The position numbers and the translations under genes were made by a program. A stretch of 64,000 bases of DNA, from positions 17,655 to 81,654 of the forward strand of contig CANJCM010000011.1 in NCBI GenBank assembly GCA_947472765.1, read 5' to 3'. Under the pieces are notes generated by a model that made no database searches, was not told the origin of the DNA, and saw nothing but the letters and a program-made list of their open reading frames with translations. The stretch is from Opitutia bacterium (lineage in GTDB: Bacteria; Verrucomicrobiota; Verrucomicrobiia; Opitutales; Opitutaceae). How positions within the stretch are numbered: the first letter of the stretch is position 1; the number at the start of each line of letters is the position of its first letter. This document shows, in pieces, positions 58,203 through 64,000 of this stretch.

Positions 58203-60260
58203 ATGGCCTTTCCCACTCCTCCCGACATCCTGACCTCGCGCGACGTGCGCATTACGGATGTCGAACCCACGTCCGACGAGGCCCATCTCCGGACGTACGC
58301 GTGGATGTACCTGGCCCGCGCCGCGGATAACCGGATTCTCGAGCTTTACCGGCAGGGCCTCATCCGCGGCACCGTCACCGGCGGCCAGGGCAACGAGGGC
58401 CTCTGCGTCCCGCTCGCCCTCCTGACGGACAAGGCGATCGACGTCGTGTCCTTTTCGCACCGCGGCTTCGGCGGCCATCTCGTCTGGAGCGGCCACCTCT
58501 GCGATCATCTCAACCAGTATTTCGCGAACGCCGGCAGCCCGACCAAGGCGCGCGAGGGCAACATCCATCACGGCGATCCGGCGAACCGTTCGCTGCCGAT
58601 GATCAGCCATCTCGGCGCGATGCTGTCCAATGTGGCCGGCGCCACCGACTCCCAGCGACGCCGCGGTCACCCGGCCATCGGGCTCGCGATCTTCGGCGAC
58701 GGCTCGTCGAGCACGGGCGACGTCCATGAATCGCTCAATCTCGCCGCGCTCCTCTCGCTCCCCGTCCTCTTCATCGTCGAGAACAACGGTTACGCCTACT
58801 CGACCCCCGTCTCCGAACAATACGCCGCGGGCAGCGAACTCTGGCGCCGTGCCGCCGGCTACGGCATCGAGGGATTCCGCCTGGACGCCAGCGACACCAT
58901 GGGCACGCTGCGCGCCCTCGGGGCCGCGATTGACGAGGTCCGCTCCGCCCAGCGTCCACTCCTGATCGAGGTCGCCACGCTCCGGCTGCGCGGTCACGCC
59001 GCCTACGACACGTGCGAGTACCTGCAGCCCGGCGAGAGCGAAGCGTTCTTCGCCCGTGATCCGCTGCCGCGGTTCCGCGCCCAGCTCGATCCGGAGAAAG
59101 TCGCGGCCGTCGAAGCCGACCTCAACGAGTTCCTCGAGGCCTGCGTCAAGGTCTCGCTCGCCACCCCGCGGCCCGATCCCAAGGGCATGGAGGCGGATCT
59201 CTTTGCGCCGGCCTCGCCTCCCCTGCCCTGGCAACCGGTCGTGCCCGCCGTCTTTTCCGCCCCGGGCTCGGCCGCGGCGAAGGACGCAGGATCGATGACG
59301 TTCGCCCAGGCGCTGAACGTGGGCCTGCGCAAGATTCTCACCGAGCGGCCCGAGTCACTGATCCTCGGCCAGGACATCGCGACCTATGGTGGCGCGTTCC
59401 GCGTGACCGAGGGCCTGCTCAAGGATTTCGGCCGGCCACGCGTCTTCAACACGCCGCTGGCGGAGAGCGGTTGCACGGGCTACGCCATCGGCCTGGCGCT
59501 CAACGGTCACCGGCCGATCGAGGAGTTCCAGTTCGCCGACTTCATCACCGAGGCGGCCACCCAGGTCCTGCTCAACGCCGCGACGATGCACTTCCGCTCT
59601 GGCGCCGCCTGTCCGCTCGTGCTCCGGCTGCCGTGCGGTGGCGGACTGACGCTCGGCTCGTTTCACTCCCAGGAACTCGAATCCTTCCTCCTCGCCATCC
59701 CCGGACTCAAGGCGCTCTACCCGAGCACGCCGCAGGACGCGTTCAACGCCCTGCTCGCCGCGTACGAGGACAACAACCCCGTGCTGCTTTTCGAGCACAA
59801 GGGTCTCTACCGGCGCGGCCGCGGACCCGTCGTCTGGGATCCGAACTACCGCGAGGTCTGGCAGCCGAAGCTCCGGCGCTCGGGTGACTACGCGACGATC
59901 GTGACGTATGGTGAGATGGCCCATCTCGCGGACGAGGTCTGCGCCTACTTCGCGGACGAATACGAAACCACCTTCGATCTCTTCGATCTTCGCGCCCTCT
60001 CCCCGCTCAATCTCGATTCCATCCGCACCTCGGTCGCTCGCACCGGCCGGCTCATCGTGATCCACGAAGGCCGCCGCACGCACGGCTTCGGCGCCGAACT
60101 CGTCGCGCGGCTGACCGAGGATCACTTCGCGTCGTTCAAGGCCGCGCCTCTGCGGATCGCTTCCCTCGACCTGCCGGTACCCTTCGCGCCCGAACTCGAG
60201 CAGGCCTTCCGGCCCACGAAGGAAAAGATCATCGATCGGATTTCGGCGTGGATGGGCTGA
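58203..60260 (+). CDS. Fused E1 alpha/beta 2-oxoacid dehydrogenase component
   Basis: A 685-residue thiamine-diphosphate enzyme. Residues 1-355 are the E1 alpha half: GNEGLCVPLALL, SHRGFGGHLVWSGH, ThDP motif GDGSSSTGDVHESLNLAALLSLPVLFIVENNGYAYST. Residues 375-685 are the E1 beta half: MTFAQALNVGLRKILTERPESLILGQDIATYGGAF, FNTPLAESGCTGYAIGLAL, EEFQFADFI and LLFEHKGLYRRGRGPV. The order fits the branched-chain or acetoin-type complexes. No E2 or E3 gene is in the window, so partners must be encoded elsewhere. The ATG at 58203 gives the alpha start. Confidence 0.92.
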   Translation: MAFPTPPDILTSRDVRITDVEPTSDEAHLRTYAWMYLARAADNRILELYRQGLIRGTVTGGQGNEGLCVPLALLTDKAIDVVSFSHRGFGGHLVWSGHLCDHLNQYFANAGSPTKAREGNIHHGDPANRSLPMISHLGAMLSNVAGATDSQRRRGHPAIGLAIFGDGSSSTGDVHESLNLAALLSLPVLFIVENNGYAYSTPVSEQYAAGSELWRRAAGYGIEGFRLDASDTMGTLRALGAAIDEVRSAQRPLLIEVATLRLRGHAAYDTCEYLQPGESEAFFARDPLPRFRAQLDPEKVAAVEADLNEFLEACVKVSLATPRPDPKGMEADLFAPASPPLPWQPVVPAVFSAPGSAAAKDAGSMTFAQALNVGLRKILTERPESLILGQDIATYGGAFRVTEGLLKDFGRPRVFNTPLAESGCTGYAIGLALNGHRPIEEFQFADFITEAATQVLLNAATMHFRSGAACPLVLRLPCGGGLTLGSFHSQELESFLLAIPGLKALYPSTPQDAFNALLAAYEDNNPVLLFEHKGLYRRGRGPVVWDPNYREVWQPKLRRSGDYATIVTYGEMAHLADEVCAYFADEYETTFDLFDLRALSPLNLDSIRTSVARTGRLIVIHEGRRTHGFGAELVARLTEDHFASFKAAPLRIASLDLPVPFAPELEQAFRPTKEKIIDRISAWMG

Positions 60261-60264
60261 GAGT

Positions 60265-60389
60265 GCCAATTGCCGAATTCCGAATGCCGACTTCCCAGCC
60301 CGGGGGCCAAATGAGTAACCCACGAAACGCGAAACGATCGGCGGCAAAGAATTCGGCACTCGGCATTCGCCACTCGGCAATCTCCCCGG
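60265..60389. repeat. CGGCATTCGCCACTCGG-type words at the start of kdsC
   Basis: AATTGCCGAATTCCGAATGCC (60269-60289) and GAATTCGGCACTCGGCATTC with CACTCGGCAATCTCC (60350-60385) are the two orientations of the word seen at 55263-55440. The second is inside the open frame of kdsC. Confidence 0.82.
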
Positions 60390-60916
60390 CCCGCTGGGCC
60401 GGGATCCGTCTTTTCGCGATGGATGTCGATGGCGTGCTGACGGACGGACGCGTGCTCGTTTCGTCCGCCGGCGCGGAGGCGAAATTTTTCTCCATTCTCG
60501 ATGGTCTCGGTCTCGCGACGCTCCGGAAGACCGATGTCGCCATCGCCTGGATCAGCGGCCGGCCTTCGCCCGCCACGACGACGCGGGCGCAGGAACTCGG
60601 CATCACCCGCGTGGTCCAGGGCCGCATCGACAAGATCACCGCGTTGCAGGAACTCGCCGCGGAACTCGGGCTCACGGAGGCGCAGTGCGCTTACATGGGC
60701 GACGACGTCATCGACGTTCCCGCGATGGAGTGGGCGGGCATCGGCATCGCGCCGCCCGGGGCCATGCCCTCCGTGCTGGCCGCTGCCGACGTTGTTACCA
60801 CCCGCGAGGCCGGGCACGGCGCGGTCCGTGAAATCTGTGACGCCCTGCTGGCCAGTCGCACGCCCGAGAAAACTTCCCGGAGCCAATCGCCCTCCGCGCG
60901 GTCGAAGTCCCGATGA
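60311..60916 (+). CDS. kdsC: 3-deoxy-D-manno-octulosonate 8-phosphate phosphatase
   Basis: A 201-residue HAD-like phosphatase that makes KDO for LPS. Core motifs: LFAMDVDGVLTDGRVL (motif I), AWISGRPSPATTTRAQELG (motif II), YMGDDVIDVPAM (motif III), and GHGAVREICDALL near the end. The tetramer-type class lacks a cap, as here. The start at 60311 (MSNPRNAK) leaves about 30 residues before the core, of which NSALGIRHSAIS is coded by repeat DNA; a start at the Met in AMDVDG would be too short. It overlaps lptC by 4 bp, so it is the first gene of the LPS block. Confidence 0.92.
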   Translation: MSNPRNAKRSAAKNSALGIRHSAISPARWAGIRLFAMDVDGVLTDGRVLVSSAGAEAKFFSILDGLGLATLRKTDVAIAWISGRPSPATTTRAQELGITRVVQGRIDKITALQELAAELGLTEAQCAYMGDDVIDVPAMEWAGIGIAPPGAMPSVLAAADVVTTREAGHGAVREICDALLASRTPEKTSRSQSPSARSKSR

Positions 60917-61377
60917 ACGCCGCCCGTCCTTCCTTCCGCCGGATCTCCGGGCGCGCCGGGCTGTTGCTCCTGCCCGTGCTGGGGCCGCTGCTTTTCGCGG
61001 GAGACGCCGATCCGACGACAAATCCCGCGGTGAACTGGGTGCTGCCGATCTTCACGGACGCGGACGGCTTCCGGTCCCTGACGCTGCGGGGCTCCACGGT
61101 GAAACCCGGCGAGGGCGGTGGCATCGCGGTCACTGACCTCAATATCACGGTCTTTTCCGGCGATGCGTCGGCCCGGGTCGAAACTGTGCTGTTGAGCCAC
61201 GCCGCCACCTTCTTCCCGAAGGAGAGCCGCGCCACCGGCACGGACGGCGTGCGAGCGATTCGGGACGAACTGGAGGTCACCGGACAGGACTGGACGTACG
61301 AGCACGCCGGGAAAAAAGTTTCCATCCGGAAAAACGTGCGGGTAGTTTATCAAGCACCGCTGAAACTTCCGCTTTGA
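60913..61377 (+). CDS. lptC: LptC-like LPS-export periplasmic protein
   Basis: A 154-residue protein with an N-terminal hydrophobic anchor (AGLLLLPVLGPLLFAGDA, about 14-31) and a beta-jelly-roll-like domain (LPIFTDADGFRSLTLRGSTVKPG, ISVTDLNI-type strand, then VSIRKNVRVVY). LptC normally bridges LptB-F-G to LptA. Sequence similarity in this family is low and the call rests mostly on position between kdsC and lptA and on length. It overlaps kdsC by 4 bp and lptA by 1 bp. Confidence 0.75.
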   Translation: MNAARPSFRRISGRAGLLLLPVLGPLLFAGDADPTTNPAVNWVLPIFTDADGFRSLTLRGSTVKPGEGGGIAVTDLNITVFSGDASARVETVLLSHAATFFPKESRATGTDGVRAIRDELEVTGQDWTYEHAGKKVSIRKNVRVVYQAPLKLPL

Positions 61378-61940
61378 TGTCGTCGCCCACCCTCCTCCGT
61401 TTGTTCGCCTGCCTCTGGGCCACGCTCCTGCTCGCCGCCGCCGTCGGCGCGGCCGAAAACCAGCCGACCGTCATCACGAGTGACAGCTTCGACATGAGCA
61501 GCACGGACACGGACACGACGTCGATCTTCGACGGTCGCGTCACCGTCACCGGCACCGGACTGCGTCTCACCTGCGATCATCTCGAGGTCATCTCCGCGCG
61601 CGTCGGCGAGAAGGACGACACCGTCGGCAAGCAGGACCGGTTCAAGTCCCTCATCGCCGTCGGCCGCGTTCACATCGTGCAGGGCGAACGCGAGGCGACC
61701 TGCGCCCGGGCCGAGGTTCGCCCGCGCGAGGATCGCATCACCCTGACCGGCAACCCCGTCGTCACGGATCACGGCAACGGCACGACCGCGACCGGCGATC
61801 CCCTCGTGCTGCTCCGCAAGGAGCGCCAGGTCACGGGCAAGAACGTGAAGATCACCGCGCCGCCGATTCGCGATCTCGGCTTCGATCCGAAGTCCCCGCC
61901 GCCGAGCGTGACCGTTCCCGGGGCCCCGGCGCCGAAATGA
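61377..61940 (+). CDS. lptA: LptA/OstA-domain periplasmic LPS-export protein
   Basis: A 187-residue protein with signal peptide (MSSPTLLRLFACLWATLLLAAAVGAAE) and an OstA-like N-terminal domain: VITSDSFDMSSTDTDTTSIFDGRVTVTGTGLRLTCDHLEVIS, then RVHIVQGEREATCARAEV, DRITLTGNPVV and LLRKERQVTGKNVKI. The repeated strand pattern is that of the LptA filament. The ATG overlaps the lptC stop (61377); a TTG one codon earlier is possible. lptB overlaps its end by 4 bp. Confidence 0.9.
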   Translation: MSSPTLLRLFACLWATLLLAAAVGAAENQPTVITSDSFDMSSTDTDTTSIFDGRVTVTGTGLRLTCDHLEVISARVGEKDDTVGKQDRFKSLIAVGRVHIVQGEREATCARAEVRPREDRITLTGNPVVTDHGNGTTATGDPLVLLRKERQVTGKNVKITAPPIRDLGFDPKSPPPSVTVPGAPAPK

Positions 61941-62674
61941 GCGCTCCGGCTGTTTCCGAAATCATCACCCAGGACCTGGCCAAGTCCTACGGGTCGCGCC
62001 GGGTCGTCGATGGCGTGAACCTGCGCTTCCGCGCCGGCGAGGTCGTCGGACTGCTCGGACCCAACGGCGCCGGCAAGACCACGACGTTCTATATGGTCGT
62101 CGGACTCGTCCCCGCCACCGACGGCCGCGTGTGCCTCGACGGCGTCGACATCACCCGTCTGCGCATGCACCAGCGTGCCCGCCACGGGATCGGTTACCTG
62201 CCCCAGGAGGCGTCGGTCTTCCGCAAGCTCACGGTCGAGCAGAACATCCTCGCGATCGTCGAAGCCATCGGGGTGCCGCGGGGCGAGCGGGCCCGGCGCG
62301 TGCAGACCCATCTCGAGGAACTGCATCTCGCGCACCTCGCAAAGCAGAAGGCCTACACGCTTTCCGGCGGCGAGCGCCGTCGCCTCGAAATCGCGCGCGC
62401 GCTCGTCTCGGAGCCGAAGTTCCTGCTGATGGACGAGCCGTTTGCCGCCATCGACCCTATCTCCGTGGCCGAGGTGCAGAAGATGGTCCTGCAGCTCAAG
62501 TCCCGCGGGATCGGCGTAGTCGTGACCGATCACAATGTGCGCGAGACCCTGCGCATCGTGGACCGCGCCTATCTCATCCACCGCGGCAAGGTGCTCAGCG
62601 AAGGCACCGGCGACTTCCTGATCCGCGACGAACAGGCCCGGAAGTTCTATTTGGGAGAGGGATTCGATCTTTAG
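61937..62674 (+). CDS. lptB: LPS-export ABC transporter ATPase
   Basis: A 245-residue ATPase: Walker A GPNGAGKTTTF, signature LSGGERRRLEIARAL, Walker B FLLMDEPFAAIDPIS, and DHNVRETLRIVDRAYLIHRGKVLSEG, the usual LptB C-terminal end. GYLPQEASVFRKLTVEQNI is the LptB-specific stretch. It energises LPS extraction with LptF/G, not in this window. hprK begins 70 bp later. Confidence 0.97.
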   Translation: MSAPAVSEIITQDLAKSYGSRRVVDGVNLRFRAGEVVGLLGPNGAGKTTTFYMVVGLVPATDGRVCLDGVDITRLRMHQRARHGIGYLPQEASVFRKLTVEQNILAIVEAIGVPRGERARRVQTHLEELHLAHLAKQKAYTLSGGERRRLEIARALVSEPKFLLMDEPFAAIDPISVAEVQKMVLQLKSRGIGVVVTDHNVRETLRIVDRAYLIHRGKVLSEGTGDFLIRDEQARKFYLGEGFDL

Positions 62675-62744
62675 GATTTCTGCGCGCGGAAAGATTTAGC
62701 TCCACGTCCCGTTCGTAACGCACTCTAGTCGGCGCAGAAATCCC

Positions 62745-63749
62745 ATGCAGAAAGCCATCCACGGGATCACGGTCGCCCACTTCTTCGAGACCTACCGCGA
62801 AAACCTGAAGATGGAACTGGTGACGGGCCAGGACGGCCTCCACCGGCTGATCCATGAAGGCAGCATCAACCGGCCGGCCCTGGCGCTGACGGGCTTCTTC
62901 AAGTATTTCGCGCATCGCCGCATCCAGGTCCTCGGCGCCGCCGAGATGACCTACCTGAAGACGATGTCGCAGGCGCAGCAGGTGCAGATTTTGCAACGGA
63001 TGGTGAAGCGCGGCATTCCGTGCATCGCGCTGACGCGGAATTTCCAGCCGACGGACGCCATGATGCAGGTCGCGACCGCCATGCATCTCCCGATCATCCG
63101 CACGTCGATGATCACGATGAATTGGATCAATCTCGCGACGCTCGCGATCGACAACGAGTTCGCCCCGGCCGGCACCGAGCACGCCACCACCCTCGATATC
63201 AAGGGCGTCGGTGTGATGCTCCGCGGCGACTCCGGCGTCGGCAAAAGCGAATGCGCCCTCGCCCTGATCGAGCGCGGCCACTCGCTCGTGGCCGACGATC
63301 TAACGGTGATCAAGCTGCTCGACGAACGTGAACTCATGGCGTCGAGCCGCCCGCTCAACCGTGGCTACATGGAGTGCCGTGGCATCGGCATCATCAACAT
63401 CGCGGAAATGTTCGGCGTGAAATGCGTCCGGCTGGAGAAGCGGATCGACATGGTGATTTCCCTCCGCGAGTGGACGCCTGACGCCGTCGAGGAGCGCACC
63501 GGCCTCGAGGAGAATTTCTACGAGATCCTCGGCAAGCGGCTCCCGCACATCGAACTCTACGTCCGCCCCGGCCGCGATATCGCGCGCCTCGTCGAGGTGG
63601 CAGCGCTGACCCAGGCCCTGAAGCGCATGGGCCACGATCCCGCCCGCGATTTCAATGACCGCCTGATCGCGTTCATGAACGATCAGGCGAATCAGCCGCG
63701 GCCCACCAAGATCAAGCCGGTCGAGCGCGAGGAAAGCGATCGGGGCTGA
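62745..63749 (+). CDS. hprK: HPr kinase/phosphorylase
   Basis: A 334-residue bifunctional kinase/phosphorylase that acts on Ser of HPr in carbon regulation. The N-terminal domain holds GLHRLIHEGSINRPALALTGFFKYFAHRRIQVLGAAE. The catalytic part has the P-loop GDSGVGKSECALALI, VADDLTVIK, the HPrK signature ECRGIGIINIAEMFG and GLEENFYEILGKRLPHIELYVRPGRDIARLVEVAA. The length fits. Many Gram-negative bacteria with a short PTS have HprK next to the RpoN/Lpt locus. No PTS gene is seen in this window. Confidence 0.95.
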   Translation: MQKAIHGITVAHFFETYRENLKMELVTGQDGLHRLIHEGSINRPALALTGFFKYFAHRRIQVLGAAEMTYLKTMSQAQQVQILQRMVKRGIPCIALTRNFQPTDAMMQVATAMHLPIIRTSMITMNWINLATLAIDNEFAPAGTEHATTLDIKGVGVMLRGDSGVGKSECALALIERGHSLVADDLTVIKLLDERELMASSRPLNRGYMECRGIGIINIAEMFGVKCVRLEKRIDMVISLREWTPDAVEERTGLEENFYEILGKRLPHIELYVRPGRDIARLVEVAALTQALKRMGHDPARDFNDRLIAFMNDQANQPRPTKIKPVEREESDRG

Positions 63750-63751
63750 GT

Positions 63752-63985
63752 TTCTGAATTTTCGATTTTGGATTCTCGATTTTGGATTGGGTCCCCGAAG
63801 CAATCGAATGTACGGCCGGCGCTCGCCGCCGGGCCTGATCGGCAAGGCGTTTCGTAGGGGCGGGGCTCGTCCACGCCCGGTCCACCCTTTTCGCCGGGCC
63901 TGAAATCAAGGCGCGCACGAGGCGCGCTCCGACGAAATCGGATCGTCTCTCGTCGTCGGGGGGCGCCGCGGGCGCGCCCCAGACA
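63752..63985. repeat. AATCGAAAATC run and GGGCGCGC pair after hprK
   Basis: TTTCGATTTTGGATTCTCG (63757-63788), a CCGGCGCTCGCCGCCGGGC hairpin (about 63815-63835), and the GGGGCTCGTCCACGCCCG / CGCGCACGAGGCGCGCTCC pair (63853-63928) with a variant (63958-63980). The far end reaches the window edge with no gene. Confidence 0.8.
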
Positions 63986-64000
63986 TATATTGGGCGACAA

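Noticed and set aside
1..64000. tRNA, rRNA or riboswitch genes
   Set aside because: No cloverleaf, rRNA core sequence or known riboswitch consensus could be recognised by eye. A covariance-model scan (tRNAscan-SE, Rfam) would settle this.

Overview
The window reads as a high-GC chromosomal segment of a Gram-negative bacterium, most probably a verrucomicrobium of the Opitutus type. The reasons are lysine synthesis through LL-diaminopimelate aminotransferase (dapL), an LPS-export block (kdsC-lptC-lptA-lptB) with hprK directly behind it, an MCE/Mla lipid-transport operon, secreted sulfatase, GDSL/DUF1080 and PQQ enzymes, and intergenic DNA packed with short palindromic repeats. The assignment is inference. 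I saw no rRNA, tRNA, CRISPR array, transposase or phage gene.

Layout. 0-3 kb: partial class II aldolase and panC on the minus strand, divergent from dapL, which ends in a strong intrinsic terminator. 3.3-7 kb: a minus-strand four-gene MCE lipid transporter (STAS-permease, ATPase, MCE protein, lipoprotein). 7-25 kb: HAD phosphatase, sodium/solute symporter, recD2 helicase, cupin, secreted cyclophilin, amidohydrolase, double-domain M16 peptidase, small membrane protein, TPR lipoprotein and an AbgB-like M20 hydrolase. 26-35 kb: a SLOG-like membrane protein, tcdA, ABM monooxygenase, iron alcohol dehydrogenase, hslO, NTF2-like protein, secreted amidohydrolase and MBL hydrolase. 35-46 kb: sulfatase, M20 peptidase, PQQ dehydrogenase with an inserted haem c domain, MHS transporter, GDSL-DUF1080 esterase, NarL-type regulator and EamA transporter.

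46.7-53.7 kb is the most distinctive block: circularly permuted ATP-grasp, alpha-E protein, transglutaminase, a second transglutaminase and a DUF2126 amidoligase, all on the plus strand. This matches a gene neighbourhood predicted, but biochemically little known, to make and process a peptide or amide-linked product. 54-64 kb: HAD phosphatase, BamE-like lipoprotein, RpiB of the glutamate type, UPF0173 hydrolase, four-helix-bundle protein, BrnT toxin with a very short possible antitoxin, a fused E1 alpha/beta dehydrogenase, then kdsC-lptC-lptA-lptB-hprK with overlapping or near-overlapping genes.

The second theme is repeats. Several families of short palindromes recur between genes. Several copies sit in frame inside genes (recD2 twice, the M16 peptidase, the DUF2126 amidoligase, the N-terminus of kdsC), adding short repeat-coded peptides. 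The largest family is a roughly 150-bp element that appears to lie inside the loop of a shorter TTGTCATC/GATGACAA hairpin. No mobilising enzyme for these is visible here.
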